From an uncultured Rhodobiaceae bacterium (GTDB taxonomy: Bacteria > Pseudomonadota > Alphaproteobacteria > RS24), in the NCBI GenBank assembly GCA_913051715.1, contig CAJXCG010000006.1, positions 1 to 38,144 on the forward strand: DNA of 38,144 nt. Reading direction: 5' to 3'. The notes beneath the pieces are model-generated. The model was not told the origin of the DNA and ran no database searches. It saw only the letters and a program-made list of their open reading frames with translations. A program made the position numbers and the translations under genes. Every line of letters begins with the position of its first letter. Position 1 is the stretch's first letter. This document shows, one piece after another, positions 1 through 9,207 of the stretch.

Positions 1-10
1 GGAGAGAAAC

Positions 11-442
11 ATGTCCTTTGCAGAAACTAACATTTTTTACGCGGGAATTTATCAAGCTATGGGCTTAGGCTTCATTGCTTCGTCATTTTTGCTTTGGGTA
101 GGAATGCGGGTAACGTCTGTATTAGTAGAACGCGAAACTGACAATCTGGTGGCCAAAGCGCTTGCTGTAATCTTCGGCATAGCGGTTAGTTTGAACTATA
201 TCACAATCAGTGCCAATTTTACTTTGCAACTTAAAAACCATGCTTATTCAATGAAGCAATTTGCAGCAAATGGCGTGGACCTGCCAGCGACATCGCTTGA
301 GTTTATTGAACAGATGGGGATTGGTAACTCAGTTCCTGAATTCAGCCTGCTGGGAAATCCGCTTCAATTGGTAATTGGGCTAGTCGCACTAGCCTTCTGC
401 ATTATGCCTCTATTTGTTCCCATAAAGTCCAACAATTCATAA
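11..442 (+). CDS. Small multi-TM membrane protein of unknown function
   Basis: 143-aa ORF with ATG and GGAGAG ribosome-binding site just upstream; several hydrophobic segments. Confidence 0.7.
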   Translation: MSFAETNIFYAGIYQAMGLGFIASSFLLWVGMRVTSVLVERETDNLVAKALAVIFGIAVSLNYITISANFTLQLKNHAYSMKQFAANGVDLPATSLEFIEQMGIGNSVPEFSLLGNPLQLVIGLVALAFCIMPLFVPIKSNNS

Positions 443-482
443 TTTTTTGATTCCGTAAACTAATCATCTATAGGAGATAGAA

Positions 483-746
483 GTGAAATTTCTGTGTTAT
501 TATCAAATTATCGCTGGCGCTGCCTCTGAAACAAGAAAGCAATGGACCACTCAAGAGGAGAATTTTTTTGGGATGGACCTTTTAGCTAGGTATCATTCAG
601 CCAATGGTCAACAGGGAGTAGTGATTATTGAAACCGACAGCCCAGAAAATCTTGCGAGCTAGGCGATGCAGTGGGATGGCACACTGATAATGGACATTCA
701 CCCCTGCAATGATGATGAAGGCGCAAAGAACGCTATACAATCCTAG
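483..746 (+). pseudogene. DUF3303-like small protein interrupted by an in-frame TAG (660-662)
   Basis: GTG at 483 after AGGAGA; MKFLCYYQIIAG...ARYHSANGQQGVVIIETDSPENLAS*AMQWDGTLIMDIHPCNDDEGAKNAIQS*. The same frame continues past the TAG with family-like sequence to a TAG at 744-746. Confidence 0.6.
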
Positions 747-765
747 AGCAATAATGGAGTAGATT

Positions 766-1407
766 ATGATTTTATCTTCAAATGTTTTTGCGGCCAATCC
801 TGGTCACGCAAACGAATTTACTGGGCTCATGGCTAACATGGTCGGCGTCATGCATGACCATGGTGTTCAAGCCGGCATAAAGGTTTCGATTTCGGGAACC
901 AGCACGACGGAGGTTTTCATCAATAGCATGTTTCCCAATATGACTGCCTTTGCAGAGGCCACAGCCAATATGCGTCAATCTTCAACATGGGTGGACGCCT
1001 TCATGGCTTTGGGAAACAGTGCTGCCGCTGTTCCAGTTGACAGTTTTATAGCCGAAGTTATGCCAGGCTTTGACGAATCTCCGTCACTATCCGAGGGCGT
1101 TATAATGGTTAACATGTGGCGCCCCCATCCAGGTAGATTAGCCGACTTAAAAGCAGGTATGGCAATTGCGAAGGACATGCATATGGCTCATGGCGCGAGC
1201 GCGGTTCGAGCCTACCAAGTTTATGGCGGTCGCTATAATGGCTGCTTTGGCTATAATGTTTCAATGGTCGATATGGCGGCTATGGGTTCTTGGTGGGACG
1301 CAGGTCGGGAAGACAATGAAAAGTTTTTTGATGAAGCAGGCAAAGACCCATCGGCTGAAGTTCAAGCTCAAATAATAATGGATAATCCTGCAGTTATTGG
1401 AAAGTAA
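766..1407 (+). CDS. Hypothetical protein, possibly dimeric alpha/beta-barrel type
   Basis: 213-aa ORF followed by a strong terminator; fold guess is by eye only. Confidence 0.65.
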   Translation: MILSSNVFAANPGHANEFTGLMANMVGVMHDHGVQAGIKVSISGTSTTEVFINSMFPNMTAFAEATANMRQSSTWVDAFMALGNSAAAVPVDSFIAEVMPGFDESPSLSEGVIMVNMWRPHPGRLADLKAGMAIAKDMHMAHGASAVRAYQVYGGRYNGCFGYNVSMVDMAAMGSWWDAGREDNEKFFDEAGKDPSAEVQAQIIMDNPAVIGK

Positions 1408-1470
1408 CTGCATATACTTGGGCAAATGCTATTTATGGCATAGGTCCTCAAATCGCTTCCTGGAAGTCCT

Positions 1471-1503
1471 GAAAACGCAGCTGAACGCTGCGTTTTCTTT
1501 TTT
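1471..1503 (+). terminator. Rho-independent terminator
   Basis: GAAAACGCAGC-tgaac-GCTGCGTTTTC, 11-bp perfect stem, followed by TTTTTT. Confidence 0.88.
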
Positions 1504-1721
1504 CTATGAAAAAAATTCATTGCTATGCAAGCGGTGGGGGAAAATGAAAGATAAAAAAAAGAGCTCTAATAAACTTCTAGCAACATAACTTTTTAAGCTT
1601 TGGCCGGAGGGCTATTATCGTTGTCGGGCTAGATGACGCTTATGCTCACGCAATGCGACACTTTAGTCTCTGCGTCAATATTGTCTCATACATTGGCGGG
1701 GTTTTGTTGTAACTCATCGCC

Positions 1722-2399
1722 ATGGAAGATTTACATAGAGTCCCAAATACCAATTCTGACCGCGTAGCGTTATCAATGACGCTGTTTTTGCGTTTCTTTG
1801 CAGATGCTTTTTTCGCAAAACGATATGGCCATCGTGCTGTTATCCTGGAGACTGTAGCAGGCGTGCCAGGCATGGTAGCTGGCATGTGGACGCATCTCAC
1901 TTCGCTGCGTAAAATGCAACAGGATGAGAAAGGTTGGATACGTGAATTACTTGCCGAAGCAGAAAATGAAAGAATGCATTTGATGATTTTTGTCGAAATT
2001 GCGCAGCCCAATCTGTTTGAGCGCTGGCTCATCCTTATCGCTCAATTTGTATTCTGGCACTTTTACTTTGTGCTTTATGTGTTTTTCCCTACTACGGCCC
2101 ACCGCATGATAGGTTATTTTGAAGAACAGGCCGTCATTAGCTACACAGAATATCTAGACTGCATAGACAGTGGCAAGGTCGAGAACATTAACGCGCCAAA
2201 AATTGCCAAAGATTACTATAAACTTCCACAGACAGCACGGCTGCGGGATGTTGTCCTGGCAGTTCGACAGGATGAGTTGGGCCATAGTCGTGCCAATCAT
2301 CGCATGGCCAACGAGTTGATTGACGACAAAAAGGCAAATACGCCTAAAGCCAGGTGCGCACGCACTCATTCTTCAGTCGGAGATAGCTTAGAAAGCTGA
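1722..2399 (+). CDS. aox: Alternative oxidase (ubiquinol oxidase, di-iron)
   Basis: LETVAGVPGM, EAENERMHL (ExxH), EEQAVISYTEYL and RQDELGH (ExxH) motifs of the AOX family. Confidence 0.93.
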   Translation: MEDLHRVPNTNSDRVALSMTLFLRFFADAFFAKRYGHRAVILETVAGVPGMVAGMWTHLTSLRKMQQDEKGWIRELLAEAENERMHLMIFVEIAQPNLFERWLILIAQFVFWHFYFVLYVFFPTTAHRMIGYFEEQAVISYTEYLDCIDSGKVENINAPKIAKDYYKLPQTARLRDVVLAVRQDELGHSRANHRMANELIDDKKANTPKARCARTHSSVGDSLES

Positions 2400-2576
2400 T
2401 AATTTAAAGGCCCCGCCCAAGCCGGCATAACAAACAGAAGCGCGATGATGGTTAATAGACGGGTCATCTGTATCTCCTAGATACAAAATCAGCGTAAACT
2501 GAACCTAAAATCAGAGGCAATATACGAAGTGGGACAAATTAGGACGTTTTGTTACTTCTTAGCTTAAAAATTGGCT

Positions 2577-3590
2577 TCAGGTTAATTGGCTGACAAGATG
2601 GGCCGCTAATGCAGAACCGCTCAAAAAAGCATCCTCGATTTTGGAGCCTCTGCACCAGTCACCAGTCGCAGACAGCCCCGTAGCTTTGTCCAACAAGTAA
2701 GGGCTACCCTCGCTGGCAGCGGCAGTTTGGGTCGATGCGTAGCGCCAGCGATGCACTCGATTATAACCGCTAGCGTCTGTTTTAATCCCAGTTATTGTTT
2801 CAAAACGCTCCTTCATTATTGAACCAACAGTGTCCAAGTTGTTTTCAATATGCAACTCGGACCATTGATGTTTAGTCTGCACTACAATCGCAAAGCCACC
2901 GCTTCGACCTGGTTTGGTTGAATTCACTGCAGAAAAGCCAAGTATTTCGTCCTCAAAATGGGCACAGTCCCAGTCCATATCGGGCGCCTCCTCGTCGCGA
3001 TAACCTAACATCAACGAATGACAGCCTATCATCTGGGCGCTCTTCAGAGCGTCAGCAAAAGCGATATTCGGCGTAACCAACGCCTGCACCTGTTGAGGTG
3101 GCATAGCCAAGACAACGTGAGAAAAGGGGCCAAAACGTTCTTCGCCGCAGTGCAAAAAAATTTTGCCCGCATTACCTGTTACCAAGTCCACCATACAATC
3201 GAGATAAAGTTTCCAGTCAGGGCGGTCGGCTAGCAATACTTTGCCAATCGCGCTCATGCCCGATACGAAAACAAACTTTGATGAAACGTCACGATGCGCC
3301 TTTCGACTGCCGTCCGCCCCAAAATAAACATGACGGGGTGTCCACGGCTGCAAATGGCCATTGCCCTCAAAGGGCTTCAGCCAACTGGCAAATAATTCTG
3401 TCTTTGCACGAAAATATTGTGCGCCGTGGTCAAAGGCATGAGCCTTTCCGCGCCGCGTCGATATCCTTCCCGATAAACCACGCGACTTATCAAACAAGGA
3501 AATTTCAAAGTGCTGCCCAAGACCATCGGCGCATGCCAAACCCGACATTCCTGTACCGACGATAGCCAATTTCGGTTTATTTGATTCCAT
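2577..3590 (-). CDS. FAD-dependent oxidoreductase, renalase/amine-oxidase-like
   Basis: N-terminal Rossmann motif AIVGTGMSGLACADGL...FDKSRGLSGRISTRR; ATG at 3590 preferred to the TTG at 3605. Confidence 0.82.
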   Translation of the reverse strand: MESNKPKLAIVGTGMSGLACADGLGQHFEISLFDKSRGLSGRISTRRGKAHAFDHGAQYFRAKTELFASWLKPFEGNGHLQPWTPRHVYFGADGSRKAHRDVSSKFVFVSGMSAIGKVLLADRPDWKLYLDCMVDLVTGNAGKIFLHCGEERFGPFSHVVLAMPPQQVQALVTPNIAFADALKSAQMIGCHSLMLGYRDEEAPDMDWDCAHFEDEILGFSAVNSTKPGRSGGFAIVVQTKHQWSELHIENNLDTVGSIMKERFETITGIKTDASGYNRVHRWRYASTQTAAASEGSPYLLDKATGLSATGDWCRGSKIEDAFLSGSALAAHLVSQLT

Positions 3591-3748
3591 TTTAATGCCA
3601 ACCAATCTTCAGCTCTGTGGTTTTTCTTCCGAATTCAAGTAAAGTGGTTAGAAATTTAGTCAAGAGCCGCCGCTCAACAAACGATGAAGGTCACTGCGCA
3701 GATAATTAGTCACTATGTTCTGTCGCCAGCAAGGAAGGTACCCCAACA

Positions 3749-4516
3749 ATGTATGTAAGGATCGAAAAAGAAGGCCCAATAACCACGGTCATTATGGATC
3801 GGAAGGAAAAACGCAATGCGGTTGATCGATTCATGGCCGAAGAGTTGCGCGAGGCATTTATGGAATTCGAAGCTGACGGCGATCAGCATGTAGCCGTCCT
3901 TTGGGGTGACAACGGGGTTTTCTGCGCCGGCGCCGATTTGAGTTCCCTAAACGACCCGGATCGGGTTTTAAAAATTGAGGCTGATGGCAGCGGCCATGGT
4001 CCAATGGGCCCCAGCCGTATGCAGTTTTCAAAGCCTTTAATTGCTGCAACCCCTGGTTATTCTGTAGCCGGTGGGTTAGAGCTAGCATTGCTTGCCGATA
4101 TGCGTGTAGCAGAGGAAAGCTCAATATTTGGGGTATATTGCCGGCGCTGGGGTGTTCCACTTATCGATGGCGGCACCATCCGCCTACCAAGAACAGTGGG
4201 CATGGGGCGGGCGATGGACATGATTTTGACTGGTCGCCCCGTGAGCGCGAAGGAGGCTCTGCAATTTGGCTTGGTAAATCGCATTGTACCCGATGGACAG
4301 TCGCGCACCGAAGCAGAAAAAATTGCCCATGAGATTTCCAAATTCCCGCAGGTATGTATGCGCGCCGATCGCCTGTCGGCCTATGAACAATGGAATTTAC
4401 CACTTCAAGAGGCGTTGTACCGTGAAGGCAGTGCCGCTCAGTCGATAATGGAACAGGAAGGCAAGAGTGGCGCGGCTCGGTTTGTTGATGGTGCCGGGAG
4501 GCATGGCAAATTTTAA
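3749..4516 (+). CDS. Enoyl-CoA hydratase/isomerase (crotonase) family protein
   Basis: DRKEKRNAVDRFM, FCAGADLSSL, AGGLELALLADMRVA crotonase motifs. Confidence 0.9.
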   Translation: MYVRIEKEGPITTVIMDRKEKRNAVDRFMAEELREAFMEFEADGDQHVAVLWGDNGVFCAGADLSSLNDPDRVLKIEADGSGHGPMGPSRMQFSKPLIAATPGYSVAGGLELALLADMRVAEESSIFGVYCRRWGVPLIDGGTIRLPRTVGMGRAMDMILTGRPVSAKEALQFGLVNRIVPDGQSRTEAEKIAHEISKFPQVCMRADRLSAYEQWNLPLQEALYREGSAAQSIMEQEGKSGAARFVDGAGRHGKF

Positions 4517-4828
4517 AATCGAAATTAAATGATGACCCGCCAAGCTATTATCTGCTCATTGCCGGTCAGAATGCCTGATTGGAAGCGCGGGGTTTTTTGA
4601 ACATGATTGAGTCGGATAAGCTTAAAATGCAGGGTGCGACCTGTCGACGTCCGAATGGAGGTCAACAGGATGAAAATGATATAGCCGACTATTCAAGTTT
4701 TCTGCAATCCGTTGCAAGACATAAAGACGCGGAGTTCCAGCCCAAAAAGCACCGATATAGATTCAGAAAACTTGACAAACTGGCCCAATCGAAGAAACAG
4801 GGTCATGCTTTCTACCCTTTAGACGGCC

Positions 4829-5785
4829 CTAATTTGCTGATTTCGAGAAATTGTCCCACGATTGGATTTTCTTCGCAGCGGCCTTAAGTGCTTTCTTTGC
4901 TTCGGGGACGATGGGTACCATTGTCTGAAACGAATGAAACATCCCTGGCCACACTTCTAGTTCAGCACTTACTCCTCGATTTTGAGATAATCGAACTAGT
5001 CTGGCAGCATCATCAAAAAGAACTTCCTCTGAACCCACCTGCACAAATAATGGTGGGTAGCCAGTTAAGTCGCTGAATAAGGGTGATATTTCAGGGTTAT
5101 CGGCAGGCCGGGAACCACAATAAAATTTGGCGATAGCTTTCAACATATTTATGTGGATGAAGGGGTCCCTGTCCGCACGGCGTTTAACTGAACCGCCGGA
5201 GTATGTGAGATCTACCAGAGGAGATATTAAAACAGCCCCAAGTGGCATATTCTTATTTGCTTTTTTTATTCTCCCAAGAAGCGACAAACAGAGACCAGCT
5301 CCAGCGCTTTCTCCGACCAAAACTATGTCCGTAGGTGACGAAACATAGGTTAGGAGATACTCATAGGCCTCAGCTACGTCTTCGATGGCAGCGGGAAAGG
5401 GATATTCTGGAGCCAATCGATACTCAACTAACAATCCCTTTGAACCGGTTAATTTACAAATTTTTTTGGCTAGTCTCCTATGCGCGTCATTTACGCCAAG
5501 CACGTAGCCTCCCCCATGCACAAAAAACACAACCCTTTCAAAGGCACCGTTAGAGATCCAGGTTACTGTCGAATTCGACAACTTAATTTTATTCGGCGTT
5601 TTTTGGTCCCAAAAAGGCCATTTCAACTTGGCCTTTTTTTCTGTTTTCTTTCGAATTTGTCTCAGCATTCCATAGCTATCAAAATCTGGGTCAATGAATT
5701 GACTTTTTATGGAACTGCCCAGTCGACTTATGAGTTTGGCTTGTAACGAGGCCAATTCAAAACTCCTATAAAAGACTAGTTGCAA
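4829..5785 (-). CDS. Alpha/beta hydrolase, HSL (alpha/beta hydrolase fold-3) family
   Basis: FFVHGGGYVLG oxyanion-hole motif, VGESAGAGL nucleophile elbow, YRLAPEYPFPAAIED, C-terminal MFHSF. Confidence 0.9.
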   Translation of the reverse strand: MQLVFYRSFELASLQAKLISRLGSSIKSQFIDPDFDSYGMLRQIRKKTEKKAKLKWPFWDQKTPNKIKLSNSTVTWISNGAFERVVFFVHGGGYVLGVNDAHRRLAKKICKLTGSKGLLVEYRLAPEYPFPAAIEDVAEAYEYLLTYVSSPTDIVLVGESAGAGLCLSLLGRIKKANKNMPLGAVLISPLVDLTYSGGSVKRRADRDPFIHINMLKAIAKFYCGSRPADNPEISPLFSDLTGYPPLFVQVGSEEVLFDDAARLVRLSQNRGVSAELEVWPGMFHSFQTMVPIVPEAKKALKAAAKKIQSWDNFSKSAN

Positions 5786-5971
5786 AGCCAGAATTTCGGA
5801 TCAGCTTAACCAGAACTTATTCAGAAATTTAACGTCTGGCTGCCCATCCCAATCAATGATCTTAAAAAAAAGTTTAAACCCCTCAAAGATACAATGGTTC
5901 TTTTCCCTCCGAATGATGGCTCAAGTTTTTTAATTTTCAAAGACCAGCATTTTGATAAAAGGGCCTGATAT

Positions 5972-6688
5972 TTAAAGAAATGAAAATCGCTCCCTTTTTT
6001 CATGTAAATATTCAAACGCTTTACTAAACGAAATCATGTTAATCATAGCCAGTAGGATGATGACTTTTTGGAAAATTGCTGAAACAGTGAGCGAAGCTAT
6101 GCCGCCTGATGGATTCTCGAATCCTGCCTGAAAAATCACATAAGAGGTGTTGATGGCAAGAAAAATCCATCCGACAACTAAGTATTGGAGGGGAATGTTT
6201 TCTCTGTGCATAGCGATGAGTATCAATAAAGTGGAAGGAACTATGCACCGAAAAGCGTTTGTAGCGACAAAAATGTGTTCGTCGCGATACAAATCGTGAG
6301 GGGTAAGCCCAACCAGAGCAAACATAATAACTCCAGGCACCATGATAATAGCTCCGCCAAGGGCTAACAAATAAGATGCTTTGTCGGGCCCGAATAACTT
6401 GGGAGCGAACAAAAATGTCACGCTTAGTAAGCCAAAGGTAAAAACGCTGCCATTAAAGAAAAAAGCTGAAAAAAAGTTTTGCTGCCCCGATTGCGACTTA
6501 TAGCCACCAAGTTCACTAAGGAAATTCTTGGTCAAATCAAAACCGGGCTGATCCGGATCTATCAGATTGCCGCCCGGGTAAAATTGAATCGAGATAAAGA
6601 CACAGCCTAAAAAAAGTGCAGGTAGTATTCGGGGAATTGTTACTACCCAAAAATTTAAGGTGCTTTCATCGATTTCGATTAACTTCAC
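5972..6688 (-). CDS. Multi-TM membrane protein, DUF998-like
   Basis: 238-aa hydrophobic ORF with GTG start at 6688 overlapping the upstream sulfatase stop; family by eye. Confidence 0.65.
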   Translation of the reverse strand: MKLIEIDESTLNFWVVTIPRILPALFLGCVFISIQFYPGGNLIDPDQPGFDLTKNFLSELGGYKSQSGQQNFFSAFFFNGSVFTFGLLSVTFLFAPKLFGPDKASYLLALGGAIIMVPGVIMFALVGLTPHDLYRDEHIFVATNAFRCIVPSTLLILIAMHRENIPLQYLVVGWIFLAINTSYVIFQAGFENPSGGIASLTVSAIFQKVIILLAMINMISFSKAFEYLHEKRERFSFL

Positions 6689-8184
6689 TGCCGGTCAAGC
6701 TCCCTATCGACGAACTCTGCGAGAGGCGGCTTTCGTTCAACGCCGCCAAACTCATCCGGATCCATCGCCACTTTCCATAACGGCACAGCAAGATTTTTTG
6801 CCTTGGGCAGGGCCGCCAGGCGTTTTTCCAAACGGGCCACAATATCCGGCCGCGCAGACGCCAGATCGGTGGTTTCGCTGGGGTCGGCATCAATGTCATA
6901 GAGGAGTTTCGTGCCATCGCCCTGCAGCAGAAATTTCCATTGCGCGTCGAAAATTGCCTGATTGCCATTGAAGGCTTGGGTAACAAAGGGCGCCGGCGGC
7001 AGCGATTTTTCACCGCGCAAAGCCGGCAGGAAATTGCGCCCGTCATGGGGTTCTACCGGCAAAGCGGCACCGCCCGCCGCCGCCAGCAAAGTGGGCAACA
7101 TATCCAGCACTGAAATGCGCGTTGCAAACTTACCCTCGGCGAAGTTTCCCGGCCAGCGGACAATGCCGGGCACGCGAATACCACCCTCTTTCACCGAAGC
7201 CTTGGCACCTTTGAGCGGGGTGTTATCCGCGCCGCCATCCTCGGCATTGGTTCGCATAAATTCGATAAAGCGGATGGGGATGTCGTCGCCCCACAGCCAT
7301 TTGGCGCCATTCAAAATGCGGTAAAACCCGTCCGGCATGCCACGATATTGGGTGAGGCCGCCATTGTCGCTCATAAACCAGACAAGCGTGTTGTCGCTCA
7401 TGCCCTCTTCGTCCAACGCTGCCAGCAACTGTCCAACGGCGATGTCTAACTCGCTAACCATGGCGGCGTGTATGCGGCGTTTGGTGTCCGCAATATGGGC
7501 ATAAGCGTCAATGGCTGCTTGCGGGGCTTCGTTGGGTAAATGCGGCGCACCGAGCGAAAACAGCAGAAATAATGGCCGCGCCTTGTCGCGCATACGCACC
7601 ACCCGTACCGCTTCTCGGGCTTGTAAATGGGTTACGTAACCCTCTTCACGGACGGTTTTGCCATTGCGCTGCCAGTCATAATGGCCGCCATGCACATGGT
7701 CCCAATAGCCAACAGCGCCACTGAGATTGCCGTAGAAGGTGTCGAAACCCCGCCGATTGGGGTGATAGGGTTTTTTGACACCCAAATGCCATTTGCCCAC
7801 CAGCGCGGTCTGGTAGTCGAGCCGGCGCAAATAATCGGGCAACGTGTTTAGCTCGACCGGCAGACCTTTCGGGGCGATTTTCGGCAGCGGCGAGGTGATC
7901 CCCAAACGCATGGCGTTTTGTCCGGTCATCAACGAAGCCCGCGTCGGACTGCACACCGAATTGACGTAAAATTTGGTCAATTCGCGACCGTCTCGGGCAA
8001 GCGCGTCGAGATGCGGGGTTTCGATCTCGCTGCCATGGTAGCCGACATCATTCCATCCCAAATCATCTGCCATTATGATGATGATATTGGGGCGCTCAAA
8101 AGCATGCGCCGCGCCACTCATCAGCAGAAAAACACCCATCAACCAGGGACCAGTTTTGTGTGCCACGGCGTAAATTTTCTGCAT
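6685..8184 (-). CDS. Sulfatase (arylsulfatase family), secreted
   Basis: Signal peptide MQKIYAVAHKTGPWLMGVFLLMSGAAHA; NIIIIMADDLGWNDVGYHG; CSPTRASLMTGQ (C-x-P-x-R formylglycine motif); GKWHLG; SDNGG. Confidence 0.95.
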   Translation of the reverse strand: MQKIYAVAHKTGPWLMGVFLLMSGAAHAFERPNIIIIMADDLGWNDVGYHGSEIETPHLDALARDGRELTKFYVNSVCSPTRASLMTGQNAMRLGITSPLPKIAPKGLPVELNTLPDYLRRLDYQTALVGKWHLGVKKPYHPNRRGFDTFYGNLSGAVGYWDHVHGGHYDWQRNGKTVREEGYVTHLQAREAVRVVRMRDKARPLFLLFSLGAPHLPNEAPQAAIDAYAHIADTKRRIHAAMVSELDIAVGQLLAALDEEGMSDNTLVWFMSDNGGLTQYRGMPDGFYRILNGAKWLWGDDIPIRFIEFMRTNAEDGGADNTPLKGAKASVKEGGIRVPGIVRWPGNFAEGKFATRISVLDMLPTLLAAAGGAALPVEPHDGRNFLPALRGEKSLPPAPFVTQAFNGNQAIFDAQWKFLLQGDGTKLLYDIDADPSETTDLASARPDIVARLEKRLAALPKAKNLAVPLWKVAMDPDEFGGVERKPPLAEFVDRELDRQ

Positions 8185-8212
8185 TTGGGCTCCTGCGAGT
8201 TGGGTTTCGACT

Positions 8213-9085
8213 TTACAGCTTTCGGGATAGATAGCTCTCGATGTTTTTGCCTTTGATGCGATGAACGAGCCGTAGGCCTGCGCTCACCAATCGCAAAGAT
8301 AATGGCACACCAACCTCGCGCCGCAATGTTTTTTGCTGATTGAGCGCGCCGAACCACTCGCCAATGCGGGGGTGCAGATGCGCCAGCGGATAGCCGGCGT
8401 CGGTCAATCGCTTGGCATAAACATACCAGGCAACATCCAACACAGTTAGCGTATCGCCCATTAAATAAGGCTGATCGGCCAATGTCGCCTCATGCGCGTC
8501 AAACGCGGCGCGAAACGCTGTGACAGCCGCTTTTGTTCGGGTTTCAGGAACACCTTTGTGGTCTTTCATGTCGCGCCAAAAGGCCATCTCATCGCCTTTG
8601 TGCTGATCGGCCGCGCCTTGTACGCGCCCCGACCCAGCCGCCTGATAATGTGCCAGTTGCGCCTCGCTGCGTTGCACAATCGCCGACGGCACAAAAAACC
8701 GCATGGTCAGCGCCCGCAAATCCATATGCAAATGGTCTTCAAAATCCAGAAGTGCGTTTACCTCGTCGCGTCGGTTTTCGGGGATCAGCGCCGGGTTAGG
8801 ATGCTTCTCTTCCAAATATGCGATGATGTCGTTGCTTTCAATAATCACCCTGCCATCATCGACAAGCGTTGGCACCAGCCCGCGCGGGTTGATGCCCATA
8901 TACCAGTCAGTCTCGTTTTCGTACTTAACCAGATTGATATGATGCAGGGTCGCCGCGATACCTTTGAGGTTCAGATAAATTCGTAATTTCTGCGAACAAG
9001 AAGAACCGGAGAAGTGAAACAGGTGCAAACCCTGCCAGTCCAACACCTCTTTAGTCAGCACATCGGATGCAGTCAATTCCACCAC
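8213..9085 (-). CDS. Glutathione S-transferase family protein
   Basis: Thioredoxin-like N-terminus HLFHFSGSSCSQKLRIYLNLKGI...NPRGLVPTLVDDGRVIIESNDIIAYLEE. Confidence 0.88.
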   Translation of the reverse strand: MVELTASDVLTKEVLDWQGLHLFHFSGSSCSQKLRIYLNLKGIAATLHHINLVKYENETDWYMGINPRGLVPTLVDDGRVIIESNDIIAYLEEKHPNPALIPENRRDEVNALLDFEDHLHMDLRALTMRFFVPSAIVQRSEAQLAHYQAAGSGRVQGAADQHKGDEMAFWRDMKDHKGVPETRTKAAVTAFRAAFDAHEATLADQPYLMGDTLTVLDVAWYVYAKRLTDAGYPLAHLHPRIGEWFGALNQQKTLRREVGVPLSLRLVSAGLRLVHRIKGKNIESYLSRKL

Positions 9086-9138
9086 GCGATCAGTCTCCCC
9101 CTATCGGCGCATCAATAATGATGCCACACGCCCAACAA

Positions 9139-9181
9139 AGCAAAATATATAATTGACAGACTGTCAATTATATATTTTGCT
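9139..9181. promoter_or_regulatory. Perfect palindrome, likely TetR-family operator in the divergent GST/tetR intergenic region
   Basis: AGCAAAATATATAATTGACAG-A-CTGTCAATTATATATTTTGCT: 21-nt arms, no mismatch, 1-nt centre at 9160. Confidence 0.8.
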
Positions 9182-9207
9182 CAGAGCTTCCGAACAAGAG
9201 AGCTTTC

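Noticed and set aside
660-662. TAG as a pyrrolysine codon
   Set aside because: No methylamine methyltransferase context or pyl genes in the window; nonsense mutation or error is simpler.
4579-4887. 102-aa plus-strand ORF
   Set aside because: No recognisable family and it runs into the 3' end of the convincing minus-strand hydrolase; likely spurious.
9139-9181. Palindrome as a rho-independent terminator
   Set aside because: It lies between divergent genes, the stem is AT-rich, and there is no upstream gene pointing into it; operator is the better reading.
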